Of a DNA stretch of 64,000 nt, positions 25,119 to 36,430 are shown in pieces. A program made the position numbers and the translations under genes. The DNA is from Impatiens glandulifera. Its lineage: Eukaryota; Streptophyta; Magnoliopsida; Ericales; Balsaminaceae. The stretch lies in assembly GCF_907164915.1 (NCBI RefSeq), contig NC_061867.1:28558308-28622307 (forward strand), in the 5' to 3' direction. Below the pieces are notes generated by a model that worked only from the letters and a program-made list of their open reading frames with translations, made no database searches and was not told where the DNA came from. Numbering within the stretch: position 1 is the first letter of the stretch; every line of letters starts with the position of its first letter.

Positions 25119-25304
25119 AAATTATCAAAACCAGTTTAAACAATAAAAATCTTAACCCAACAATTTCTCCCTTTTTGATTATTTAAGCTAAATTATCAAA
25201 ACCAGTTTAAACATTAAAAATCTTAACCCAACAATTTCTTCCTTTTTAATTATTTAAACTAAATTATCAAAACCAGTTTAAACATTAAAAATCTTAACCC
25301 AACA
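25119..25304 (-). repeat. 71-bp repeats mixing LTR start and polypurine tract
   Basis: Three copies at 71-bp spacing of ATTATCAAAACCAGTTTAAA, then ATCTTAACCCAACA, the first two followed by ATTTCTCCCTTTTTGATT or a close variant. On the minus strand this is polypurine tract AAAAAGGGAGAAAT, then LTR start TGTTGGGTTAAG, repeated. The target-site duplication lies outside all three, so they were part of the inserted molecule. Confidence 0.75.
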
Positions 25305-25905
25305 TAGACGTGAACGTCTAACTTCGCATCCCATTATACTACCACGTCTAATGCAGTTAGATTTAAACGTCTAACTACGTATCTGTTAGTTTACAACATT
25401 TAACTACGCATCCCTTCAGACTTATCTGAAGGAGTTAGACGTGAACGTCTAACTTCGCATTCCATTAGACTACCACGTCTAATGGAGTTAGACTTCACCG
25501 TTTAACTAAATATTTGTTAGATGGCAACATCTAACTACGTATCACTTCAGACTTGTCTGAAGGAGTTAGACGTCAACGTCTAACTTCGCATCCCATTAGA
25601 CTACCACGTCTATTGGAGTTAGACTTCAATATCTAACTACGTAACACGTCTATTTAGCATGCTTAGACCACGTCTAATTCAGCATAGTCTTATGCACTTG
25701 CACAAAACAAATAGACAACTTAGCTTTATTCACAACTAAACATCATCGAAATTCTGTAATTTTCATAACTAAACATCATCAAAGTTCTGTTCTAAACATT
25801 ATCAAACTTCTGTTATTTGATGTTTCATATCTTTTGACTTCTAAGTTAATTATTTCTCACTTAATTAACTAGTTTTATTTATTTTAATTTTACTTTTTCC
25901 CAACA

Positions 25906-25919
25906 ATTTCCCCTTTTTA
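25906..25919 (-). other. Polypurine tract of the minus-strand element
   Basis: Minus-strand AAAAGGGGAAAT ends directly at the LTR start TGTTGGG, the position where plus-strand DNA synthesis is primed in LTR elements. The same tract adjoins the LTRs at 45489, 55941, 57141 and 58315. Confidence 0.75.
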
Positions 25920-26045
25920 ATGATATTAAAACCATGCAATCTTAATAAAGAAATATAAACATCCTATCAAATAAGATAGAAATAAAAGTAGTTCACCAAA
26001 ATATTTAAACATAAGTTTTAAAATATGAAAAGAGAAGAAAGTCAT

Positions 26046-29000
26046 TTATGGTCCTTCCCTTTTCACGTTTGGATCAGCTTCTCTTTCTAGCAATAAGTTG
26101 CCCGTTGGGATATCGTGGAATCGAGTGATAACAACTCGACGTCCACTACCACCACCTCCGTCGCCTCCACGACCTGGACCTTTCTTTGTTGGTCTGCAAC
26201 CTTCTTCGTTCTCTTCAGCAGCAGCTTTGCGTTTTTATTTCGATCAGGTTCCTTTAGCAGCTCCACCTATTGAGCTACCGCCTCTAGAGCTACCTTCCCC
26301 TTTTTAACATTATCAGCTTTAATAAGTGCTCTTTCTTTAACAACAACAACCTTAGCCACTTCAACAACTTGAACAGTCCTTGTAAATGAGTCAAGTTTCT
26401 CCATTCGTTCGGCCTCATCACTATTCATTCCGTTGGACATTTCCACCATTTAGGCTCGAATGAGATCCATTCCTGATATAACATTTTTATGAAGCTCCAG
26501 GGTGAAAGTCTTTGATTCAGCATACTTCTCCATTTGTCTATTGAAGAAATTCTTCTCAAACTTGTTGTATTTAGAGTTAACAATGTTCACTTCATAAGTA
26601 TTTCTCTTCATAGTCTTCTACAATTCTTTTTGAGTAGCAAGAATGGAAGAAACATTTTCCTTGCTTGAAATTGAGTCATTCTCAAGATTAGCCAATCTAG
26701 ACTACATGTCCAGCATATTCTGTTGTAAGGAGTTCATCAAGTCCAACATGTAGTTACAAAAGTTTTCTCCTCTAGGAGAAGCCTCTTCTGAAGAATGAAC
26801 AGATGATGAAACAACATGAGAACAAGATAGAGTAGTACGAATCGGGCTCACATACACATTAACTTGTAAAGAACGCTCATGTTCTTTATCTTTGGAAGGA
26901 AAAGAGGGATCTTTGGAAATAGAAGAAGAATCTTTAAACGCATCATTAAACTGATCTTGATCATTGAGAATGTCGGCACACAACAGATGAATATATTTTG
27001 AAATATCTTCAGAATGAAGAGGTAAATCAACAACTTTGTCAACAACATTAGCCTGAGTCTTGATAGGGATGATGGAGGATACGGAATTGGACTTTCTTCC
27101 TAAGATGAGGATGATGAAGACTCATCTTTATCAACTTGTTATCCGTCATTAGAGGGAATTTTCTCGGAATCTGCCTCCTTCAAGGGTTCCCCTTAGCCTC
27201 TGATTCATGAGACTGATCAGCAATCTATGTTGATACTTCTTCAACCACTAGAACATCTTCTTCTTCAAAAATAGGAGGAGTCACCTCATATATTGGCCAC
27301 CACTAAACAAGTAATGAAACAGATTCAACCTAGAAGACTCGGTTCTGTGAACATGTTGAAGGACTATTGATCAATATTTGTTCATAATCAGGTCAAGTCG
27401 CTTCAAAGCATTCTGTTCTGCAGGAGCATCCTTGTCGAACGGGTTGAAATTGGACTTTCTCTTCTCAATCATGGGAAAAATAATACGTCCCATGATATTG
27501 GCCACCACTAGATCCTTTCTTTTGAAGGCTTCAAAGACCTCATCGGTTTAAGCCCATTTCATGACTCTCTTCTCTATCTTTATCATATTTTTCCATTCTT
27601 TCACAATTTTCCTTTCCGAGATAATCTCATCAAATTGAGTGGATAACCTATAATTCACTCAGGTGTCGAAGATATCAATTTTCTCAGTAGCCTTCACCTC
27701 GACTTGTTCCATCATAAGGTTGACAATATAACTAACTTCCAAAACCTTCTTAAGAGTTTTTGTAGAAATACCCTTTACATTTCCAGGAATTACAATTGTT
27801 TTAGGAGTTGACAAAGGTTCACGGATAGTAATGTCGGGAGCTCCCCTAGGTGCTCTCATAATTTCGAGAGGGGACGAAATCTTCGACAATGCCCCTTCTG
27901 GGAGTTCAAACAAAACACTCTTTCCTGTAACATCGAGTTTTTGTTCAACAATCTCAATAATAAGTGGTTCGACATTTAACAGAATGGGAGCCTATTTAGA
28001 TGATAAAACAGTGGCAGGAATTGGAGCAATACCCTCCTATCGTTCATTAACAATCTTGACATTACTAGTAGCCTCAACAACTACTGATTCTTTGAGGAAG
28101 AGAGGCGACAAAACCCTATCAATACATTCACTATTTATACCAACTGGCTCAACAGTCATCCCTTCAGCTTGTTCCATCACAAGAATATTAATATTAGGTA
28201 CTGCATCTAGTGGAGAGGAGGAAGTTACCTTAGTAGACTTCATGGATGGCTTAGACGCCTTAGAAGCCTTAAATGCTTTAGACGACTTGGACACCTTCGT
28301 TTGATCAACATCGGGATCAAAAGATTTAGCCGGCTTCTTCAACGTGTTGGGGGATGGTGAAAGGGATTGAATAGGAATAGCAACAAGGGGAGGAAGACCT
28401 TCTCTTTCCCTGGAGTCAACTTCTCCAGAATCCATCTTTAGAGAACTTTTTTGGCTATTCGTTTTAGCCGCAGATTCCATTATAGATTTGGTTCTTTTTG
28501 CCCCCGTGGAATGAACGAAAGCAGCCTATCGCTTATACCGAGTGACCAACTAACCACCCGTCTTTTGGCTAGATTAGCCATAAATCAAGTCCTTAGAGTG
28601 CTTCGATCTTTCTAGAGTTCTCTTCATAGAGAAGTTGGTGAATATGCGACTCAAATTAATAGCCTCACCCTCGCCCATAGGAACACCCAAATTCTTTATA
28701 AGCTAGTCGAGTTGGGCTAAGAAGCCCACACTCGGTTTGTTTCTTGAGTAAATCAACTGGTAGAGATTAGAAAATAAAGTAGATGCCTAGTTGATTTGCA
28801 TACCTATAGAAATAATCGTCATATAGTCGAAACGGTCCTGGCTGTATAGGTCGAATGAACCTGTCTTACCTTGAAGAACCTTTGCCATGATATTATTTAG
28901 AAGAATGAAATGCGACTTTATGGCCTTCTTCTTTCCGTTTAGCTTGATTGAAGTTCCATCGTTTGAGAAGGCAATCTTCATTTCCGAGATGGTTTCTAAA

Positions 29001-29105
29001 GGAAGCGCTATATTGAAGGTGTGACCATGGGAGTGGCAAATGTTCCACTTGTTGATCTTCATGAATATGTTCTCAAAAAAGTGTGCTCCATGTTTCCACC
29101 ATGTA
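26046..29105 (-). pseudogene. Accessory gene relic upstream of the 3' LTR
   Basis: Degenerate coding region running leftwards to a stop near 26046 (DPNVKREGP). It begins with the second half of the accessory domain (29062 leftwards): SHFILLNNIMAKVLQGKTGSF and RFDYMTIISIGMQIN line up with the same part of the proteins at 58659-63432. Then comes a serine/lysine-rich segment (28480-28037) with KVSKSSKAFKASKASKPS and acidic and proline-rich patches (27913-26702). Several stops and frameshifts break it. The first half of the domain is missing because the gene is fused to a gag fragment at about 29105-29150. It lies directly before the polypurine tract of the 3' LTR. The function is unknown. Confidence 0.65.
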
Positions 29106-29149
29106 GCTACCCTCTATTACCTACACAAAAATGTATTTACATATTTTGG

Positions 29150-30941
29150 TACCCACATTTACTTGGGTCCTCGTTCAATCAATCCCTTAGAAATCCATAT
29201 TTGAGTTATCTTGATGGATTTTCCATTTTATGTTGTGATTAAAGCATATGATTTAGGCTTAGCAGACGTCTTTTTGCTAGCAGTTGATCCCTTAACCTTA
29301 GAGAATGGTTTTCGTTTGCCAGATTCTGGGTTTCCAGAAATACTGGCTGCTTCTAACTTAAGTTTCATCCAGCTAACAGTTGGCGGAACATAAATTATCT
29401 TGTCCTTTAAATTTTGATCCTCACAGCTTGGAACTGTTCCATTATTAGTTAAAATCCCTTTAACAAAGCTTATTGGATTAAAATTGTCAGTTGTTGAGTT
29501 TAACTTCTTATAGGACTTTGTATGAGTCATCGCTGTCAAATCCTAGACCAGCTTTGCATCCAACAGGCCTCAACAGACTAATCTGATGTTTGACAGCATC
29601 TCTAGACCTTGTCCAAGAACTGACAATATAGGTTAAACATTTGTTTTTAGAAGAAAGAGTTTGAATCTTGTCCTTGAGCTTCTCATTCTCAGATTAGAGC
29701 TCTTCCATGTTATTTTCAAAAACTTTTGGTTCGGAGATTTGAGAAATAATTGATTCATCATTTTCATATTTTAAATTGATTTCATTTTGAGATTCTGATA
29801 GCTTTTTGTACTTAGAGACCATGTCATTTAATGCAACCATTAACTTATCTCATGAAAACTTTTCTAAAGAGAAATCAAATACCTCGGATTCCTCAAAATA
29901 TTCCTCTTCTATTTCCATGAAGCAAGCAACCTCTTCATCATCACTATTGTTGGATGATGAATAATCTGAGTCGCTTTGCATCCACTTGGCCTTGCTGTCA
30001 TCCACCATGAGGGCCTTTAGCTCGTTTTCGTTGTCTTTCTTCTTCTCATCATGTTTCGGATTTCTGCACTCCGATTTGTAATGACATAAAATACTTTAGT
30101 TAAAGCATTTAACGTTAGCCTTAAATTTAACTTTATCATCATTGTTATTATTTGAAGAGCTTTAGTTAGAATTGCTCTTTTTAGTGAATTTGCCAAATTT
30201 CTTCACGAGAAGAGCCATTGCGTCGCAGCTAAGCTATTGATCAATTGTCTTTACTTAGGTGGCAACTGGTAACTCCTTGGTAGTCATAAAAGAGTTTATA
30301 ATGATGGTGGATGTGGGGTGATCTACTTCATTCCTAGAGTTCAACTCGAACTCATAGAACTTCAAATCAGCAAGAAAGTCAAACAACTCCATCTTATTGA
30401 GGTCTTTGGACTCCCTCATCTCCATAGTCTTGATGTCCCACTCCCTAGGCAACGCTTGCATGACTTTGATTGCAACCTCTCTGTTGTTATAAGTCTTGCC
30501 CAAGGTAGAAAGAGTAGTGATGACCTGGCTGAATCTTGCATCGAACTTAGACATTGTCTTTCCAAGACGCATCTTAAAGTTGTCGAACTGCTGGGTGGAA
30601 ACCGTAATCTTGTTCTCTTTAGTTTGCTCGTTACCTTCACAGAGTTGAGTGAGTCTTTCCCAAACTACTTCGGAACACTCGCAAGATATGATGTAGTTGA
30701 ACATGCTATTGTCAAGAGATTTGTATAAGATATACATGGCTAGGTTGTCGAGGTTGTTCTTCCTTTTACCTTCACTTGTCCATTCAGATTTGTGTTTCTC
30801 AATCTTGATAGGACCTTTGGTGACAACACTCCATATGTGATCATCTATGGACGCAAGATGAGCACGAACTCTTTTCTTCCACACGATGTAGTTTCTTTTG
30901 AAAACATAGGAATCTTGGAAGAGTTAGCATCTTTAGACATG
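29150..30941 (-). pseudogene. gag: copia gag relic with pol deleted
   Basis: ATG at 30941 (MSKDAN), an early frameshift, then an open stretch 30884-30255: KKRVRAHLASIDDHIWSVV, WTSEGKRKNNLDNLA, FDNFKMRLGKTMSKF and LPREWDIKTMEMRES, typical of copia gag. The zinc knuckle near 30060-30105 has a stop in place of its second cysteine but keeps CHYKSEC. A linker follows with repeated stops and then NPISFVKGILTNNG and IIYVPPTVSWMKLKLEA (29539-29228). It ends near 29150 at the point (WISKGLI-like, then a tryptophan-rich stretch) where related elements continue into protease. Here the accessory gene follows instead, so nearly all of pol is deleted. Confidence 0.85.
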
Positions 30942-30976
30942 ATTCGGGTTCTTGTTGTTTGAGAATAGAAAAACGA

Positions 30977-30990
30977 GGCTCTGATACCAA
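30977..30990 (-). other. Primer binding site
   Basis: Minus-strand TTGGTATCAGAGCC directly follows the LTR end at 30992. It is the canonical initiator-tRNA primer site and shows that this gag belongs to the LTR fragment on its right. Confidence 0.9.
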
Positions 30991-30991
30991 T

Positions 30992-31244
30992 TGATAGGAT
31001 CGATGCTACAAATAGAGACTAGGGTCTGGCTATTAATAACAACTATTACACTTCAGTTCGATTTTAACTCTGTTAGAAGTTAAAAAAAAATTCTATTCTT
31101 CAAAAATCCTTCGAACTCTTAAAACGGTTTCAAGTGCGGAAGTGTCCATCAGATTTGAAGCTTTAAACTAATGAAAGATGAATGACAGAAAGTAAAGAAC
31201 ACATGGAGTTGTTTATGGATGTTCGGAGCAAACCCTCCTACGTC
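30992..31244 (-). mobile_element. 5' LTR fragment of the gag-accessory element
   Basis: Only the last 253 bp of the LTR survive (minus-strand end GATCCTATCA). They are very similar to the corresponding part of the LTR at 22499-25905: TAGAGACTAGGGTCTGGC, TTCAAGTGCGGAA and TGGATGTTCGGAGC. It breaks at TCCTACGTCA, next to the conserved leader-hairpin block, where an oppositely oriented LTR piece begins. Confidence 0.8.
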
Positions 31245-31373
31245 AACAGTTCGAAGGATTTGTGAAGAATAGAATGTGATATAAATCCCTAACAGGATTT
31301 CTATCAATCCGTTTATCCAAAGTTGTTATCAATAGCTAGACTCCGTCTCTATTGATTACACTGATCTTATCAC
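31245..31373 (+). mobile_element. LTR 3'-end fragment, opposite orientation
   Basis: GAAGGATTTGTGAAGAATAG through CCGTCTCTATTGATTACACT to GATCTTATCA is the last about 130 bp of a plus-strand LTR of the same family. It abuts a minus-strand LTR on the left and a minus-strand gag start on the right. No primer site follows, so the junction is a rearrangement. Confidence 0.7.
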
Positions 31374-31375
31374 AT

Positions 31376-31478
31376 ACCACATTTCATCATCGAGTGAAGC
31401 CAAATGCGCCTGCATTCTCAGCTTCCAGTTATCATAGTTTTCCCTCGATAACATTGGGATTTTGTTGATGATAGACAT
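31376..31478 (-). pseudogene. gag: copia gag N-terminal fragment
   Basis: ATG at 31478: MSIINKIPMLSRENYDNW, then KLRMQAHLASLDDEMW, the usual first 35 residues of this gag family, open as far as it goes. The primer site (GGTATCACAGCC-like, 31517-31530) and LTR lie directly to its right. It is cut at 31375 by the plus-strand LTR end. Confidence 0.8.
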
Positions 31479-31531
31479 GATTCAGGAATCTGATGATGCT
31501 TGAGAATAGAAAACTTGGCTGTGATACCACT

Positions 31532-32812
31532 TGTTAGGATCGGTGTTGACTATAGATAGGGGGTTCTGAATATAGTTAACAACTTTCAACTTTCAATTTT
31601 ATATTAATGTAGTGGGGTATTTATATTTGCTTCTATTTTTCACAAATATTTACAAGCTCTTGGACAAATTCAAGTGCAAAACTGCTTTCTAGATTTGAAG
31701 CGTTAGGAAAACGAATGCAATGAGCAGAAAGGAAATAACACACAAAGTTTTTATGGATGACCGAAGATAAAAACAGTTACGTCACCCTTCTTTTGTTACC
31801 AGAAGGATATTAACTAGAAGTCTTTGATTTATACAACAACTGCACAAATCCAGTCAGAAAACACAGGACCTAAAAACTACATGTTTCTGAACTCCTAGTT
31901 AATTCTCTGTTGAATGGAACAACATCTATTTAACTTACAACACTGAAATTTCACATACAAAGAACAGTAGATGAATTACAGAATAATCTCAGGGAGAGTG
32001 AGTACAGAGCTTATTGATTCTAAATTCGTATAGAGTGTTCAGCAAGAATTCAAGAACCAAGAAAGATAGAGAGAGATCGAGAGATTCGTCCATTGTCCTT
32101 GGATTGCTATACATACTTGAAATCACACCAATGGTCGAATCTTCTTTTTCGATATGTGTCATCAATATTATGGATGAACGCCAATAGTACAAGATCGTAC
32201 AACAGAGAATGTGCGTTTAATTATGGGCATATCATATTGTAATATTGAATATTCCTAAGAACGTGGTGTATGGGACAGTACAGAACGTGAGTTGGAATAT
32301 TTGAATACGTGGCACTTAGGAAATAAAGGCGTGTTCATCTGTCTGGCTAGACGACTACTAAGGAATTGTTGATTGTTAAGTTGATGAGATGAGTAGATAA
32401 TTAGATGCCTCTATAGATGACTACTGAAGTAGGGAATCAGACGCTTCATTAGACTACAAGTCTCATGAAGTTGGACGACGTCTGATTGCGCTTTTCTTCA
32501 GACTAGCACGTCTGATTAAATTAGACGACGTCTATTTTTTCTTTACTTCAAACACTGTCAAATTTAATTTAGACGACGTTCTCTTGATCATTCCTTCAGA
32601 CTACGTCTGATATAATTTAGACGACGTCTACTCGCACATTAATTCAAACCACGTTTGATGTAATTTAGATGACGTCTAATCGCGCATTACTTCAGATCAC
32701 ATCTGATGTAATTTAGACGACGTCTACTCGCGCATTACTTCAGACCACGTTTGATGTAATTTAGACGACGTCTACTCGCGCATTACTTCAGAGCACAACT
32801 AATATAATTTAA
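31532..32812 (-). mobile_element. 5' LTR of a minus-strand copia element, truncated
   Basis: Ends GATCCTAACA at 31532 next to a degenerate primer site (31517-31530). It contains the leader hairpin near 31787-31808 (CCTTCT paired with AGAAGG) beside GGGTGACG, the CTTGAATTTG-type block and, from about 32440 to 32805, an array with TTTAGACGACGTCTA units repeating every 60-65 bp. The beginning of the LTR is missing: the array runs directly into the CACTA relic at 32815. Confidence 0.72.
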
Positions 32813-32814
32813 AC

Positions 32815-33447
32815 GAAGAAATTAGAAGACACCCTGCCCTTCTTGAAACATTTGAGATGACACATAAAAAGAAGGATGGTACATGGAGTGAAAACAGGGC
32901 AACAAAAGTTGTGGTAATATTAATGTTTTATGTTCATTAAAAGATTGAGCTTTATTTTTTATACAAAACTAATTATATTTTTTTTATGTAGAATTCATTT
33001 AATCAATTCCATCAAACTCAAGAATCTTTGGATACAATTGAACATAAATCTGAAATGAATTTGTGGATGGATGCAGCAAGGATTTCAAGCTATATGAGCC
33101 AAAAACAGGTATTTAAAAATGGACAATCCAACTCACAACTTTATTTAGAGTTAAATACACTTAAAGAAACCGTTAGCACATTATAAATTCTAAATACTGA
33201 GAAAGATGAAGAAAATACACTACATAAAGAAGAAGTTGAGAGATGTAAAGTAGAGTATGTAGAACAATAAGAGAGAATTAAACTTTTAGAGTACAACTAT
33301 ATTGATCTTGTTCAGGACACAGTTGTTCATTAAACTCAAGTGTAGTCTTTAAATGAAAATTTTGACACTATCCTAGCATTATGGACTAAGTTATGGCAAC
33401 AAATGACCCTAAACATTCTCACTCGGATGGATGATGAAGAAGTATAG
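32815..33447 (+). pseudogene. CACTA (En/Spm) transposase-associated relic with intron
   Basis: Exon 1 (to 32913) reads RRHPALLETFEMTHKKKDG then TWSENRATKVV, the hallmark of the plant Transposase_24 (Ptta/En/Spm, PF03004) family. GTAATATT at 32914 and TTTTTATGTAG ending at 32991 bound a 78-bp AT-rich intron that leaves the frame intact. Exon 2 continues SFNQFHQTQESLD and MNLWMDAARISSYMSQKQ, then a coiled-coil-like LYLELNTLKETVSTL. Stops occur at about 33184, 33268, 33332 and 33344, and the last at 33445-33447. The N-terminal part is missing because the DNA joins an LTR array at about 32814. It is a dead fragment of the element-encoded protein. Confidence 0.72.
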
Positions 33448-36430
33448 TGATTCGATCTTTAATTTGGTAAATATGTTTCTTATTCAAATGTAATTCATAT
33501 TCTATTATCATAATTCTATTAATGTTAGTTATAATAATAAAGATTTAAGTATGTTGAATTATATGTTTGAATAATTAATAGGTAGATTTAAGTAGGTTAA
33601 ATTATAGGTTATTGTTTTATGAAATTTATTTAGTAAGTTTTCAAGTGATTTAGTTTTATGTTCAATATATGATTTTTTTAATATTGTCAAGTGATTTAGT
33701 TTCATATTTAATGTTGTATAATTAATAGGTTAGTGTTTTATGAAATTTATTAAGTTTTAAAGTGATTTAGTTTTATGTTCAATATTTGAGTTTTTTAATG
33801 TTATCAAGTGATTTAGTTTCTTTTTAATATTGTCTAATAAATATGTTAGTATTTTATGAAATTTATATAGTAAGTTACATGTAATTTAGTTTTATGTTAA
33901 ATATATGAGTTCTTTTAATGTTGTCAAATGATTTAAATTCATGTTTGTCTTTTCAAGTGATTTAGTTTTATGATTAATATATAAGTTGTATAATGTTATC
34001 AAATGCTATTGGAGAATGCACCATGATGGGTGGGATGGGTCTTGGGATTCAAAGGCGGTAAGAAAACTAGAATTGTATATCGTTCAATATATAAACTAGA
34101 TTGTAAATCTAATTGATTATTTTGTTTAAATTATACAAGTTACAGAAATGGAGATGGATTGATTGAAGCTATTTGGAAATGTCGTTTTGTGTAAAATTTA
34201 TCATATTTTTGTGAATATTTTTGGTCATAATTTTGGAACATAAGTAGTTGATGAATTTAATTTTCAAATGTATTTTGTAAATTTTTAATGAATTATGTTG
34301 GTTCACTAAGAATTGATACATGAATCATTTCAAATTTATCTAAATTGATTTACAATATTAGTTTTTATAATAATGCGCTGAAAGGTTGCAAAAATTATGC
34401 AAATTTAATTCAAAATTTGATAATATATTTTATAGCATTATGCAAATCATTCATTTCAAATAATACAAATGTAGTTGTATAAGTTATTATTAATAGTAAT
34501 GTAAATTGTGAATGATGTATTTGCAAGAATAATTGCGGTATTATCAATAATATAATTTTAGTTGTGATAATGCAAAGAAAGTCGAAGATCAATTACATAA
34601 ATATAATACAAATGATAATTCTATAATATAAATTGGGTAATATAAATAACATTTATAACTAAATAATGCAAATCGAATTACAAACATATTTGTAATTCAA
34701 AAGCATCAATGAATCATTATTTCCTTACAATATATAAATTCTAATACAACAATGAATGAGTAATCAAGAATAAATTTCAATTTAAACATTTCATAAACTG
34801 TTAGTAATTTCATAAATACAGTTATACAATTTTAGATTCATTAACATTAACATGCATATTAAAAAATTTAAGTTTAATTTCATCATGAATCAAATTGAAA
34901 CTATATTAAATAGCAAACATTTCATAAATAGATTTCAGAAATATAGAAGTTTAGAAAAAACATGAATTAAACTATATCATACATATTATATAATTTCAGT
35001 TTAAAAAATACATGAAGATACATATTATTCATCAAACTAGTGCATAGATATCTTATAAATATATTTGAGGTTCATAAATATAGAAGGAATCAATCTTAAA
35101 CTATGAGATAAATAATATACTTCAAACTATTTCATCATAACAATAAGAATTAAAATAAATAAAAAATTCTATAAATCCTAAACTAAATTTATTTGAAGAA
35201 AAAAAAAACATATTTAAGTTAGACTCACAGAAAAAGACAGGTTCTGATATTAGCCGATGCCGATGGACGTAATTCGAGGTCTCAGTATGTAATAGAAGAA
35301 TAAATTTTACCCAAAAATGAACTCTAAACAAAAATTTAAACTAAAACAAACAATAAACAAAAATATACCCTAAAACGTGTAACTTGAACAAAAAGAATTG
35401 GTCTCTTCAACCAATAAAATGAATTGGGCTTGGGATTTTCTATATATTTAAAAAGTGATTCTTAATTTAAAAAAATATATAAGTCTAATTTGTATTCTTA
35501 AATATAATATAATGATTTATTTTTTTATTTTTTATTTATATTATTTTTAATTTTTAATTTAATTTAATTTAAATAATTATTAAATAAAAGACATATATTA
35601 ATAAAACAATTAATAATACTATAAAACATTAAAAATTACGTTAAAAATTTTAATGTTAATATAATTATAAGTCAAATTTAATTTAAAAAAATTAAAATAG
35701 TGAAATAAAATATTTATAAAGTTTTAAAATAAAACATAAAAAATATTAAAATTCAGAATAATTAAATTAAAGGCGATTCTATATATATAAAGGTTAAAAA
35801 AAATTCTTTTAATTTTTTACCGACGCTTAATATGCGTTGGCATATAAAAATTGTTGAAACTATGTTTTGTTGTAGCCATAACTTATGGCTACTGATAGCT
35901 TCTAATTTGTCATAGGATCATTTAGTGTAACTTGTTGAAGAATCAAATTTGAAATAAAAATCTAAATATATATATATATATATATAATTAAACATAAAAA
36001 TAATAAATTATTTTTCTCACTTTCTATTAATTATTTTTCATTTTTTAAACTATCCGTTAGAGATGAAGGACAAGACCTCCCTATAAAAATAATAATAATA
36101 ATTTACTATTGAACAAATTTATAAAATGAGTTGTAATTGCTTGGAAAATATCTGATTTATTATATGTTAAGAGATTATTATTTGTACTAAATTATATTAC
36201 TTTTAATCTAAATGATATTTTATTCCTAATCTATCTTGCAATTGTGAAATTTGGGTTATGAATGTAATAACTATTAAAAACTCATAAAAATACTATTGTT
36301 GTTTGAATATTCTTGAAAAGAATATTTAAATTATTATAACTTTGTATAATTTTGACCAAGAGTATCATGTTTCATTGTTATTGAAAATAAACTTTAATTT
36401 TTTAATTATATGTTATAATCTATTAACCTA
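33448..36430 (+). other. AT-rich DNA, probable CACTA body and right end
   Basis: No gene recognised. 33600-33990 holds about seven imperfect copies of GTGATTTAGTTTTATGTTC-like units spaced roughly 60-90 bp apart. 34000-35800 is AT-rich without further structure that I can name. At 35820-35840 CCGACGC and GCGTTGG form a near-perfect inverted repeat, followed by TGTTTTGTTGTAG (35863-35875). Subterminal ACCGACGC-type repeats and a TTGTAGTG-like end are common in plant CACTA elements, so the element may end near 35877, but the final TAGTG is not intact. 35960-35985 is a TA microsatellite. Confidence 0.4.

Larger units (their letters stand above)
23464..25304 (-). mobile_element. LTR nested inside the LTR at 22499-25905
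   Basis: Ends at 23464 with GATCCTATCA read on the minus strand and is flanked by TAGAC on both sides (23459-23463 and 25305-25309). The outer LTR reads smoothly across if it is removed. It contains the leader hairpin near 23724-23750, an inverted-repeat array (about 24350-24830) and a tRNA-like segment (24903-24974). Its start is odd: three copies of a 71-bp unit, so TGTTGGGTTAAG occurs three times (ending at 25163, about 25234 and 25304), twice preceded by a polypurine-like tract. Confidence 0.83.
22499..25905 (-). mobile_element. 3' LTR of the gag-accessory element, with a nested LTR
   Basis: On the minus strand the LTR begins TGTTGGGAAAAAG at 25905, directly after a polypurine tract, and ends GATCCTATCA at 22499. 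It is interrupted by another LTR at 23464-25304 (target-site duplication TAGAC); without it the LTR is about 1.57 kb. It has the leader hairpin near 22743-22770 beside the conserved GTGACG block and an array of GTTAGAC/GTCTAAC inverted repeats split by the insertion (23280-23463 and 25305-25680). The A/T-rich part next to its start repeats a GATGATGTTTAGTT-type motif (25735-25820). Confidence 0.8.

Noticed and set aside
27831..28304. 157-codon plus-strand frame
   Set aside because: Antisense shadow of the accessory-gene relic; composition mirrors the Ser/Lys-rich minus-strand frame and no homology is recognisable.
30318..30728. 136-codon plus-strand frame
   Set aside because: Antisense of the well-supported gag at 30255-30884.
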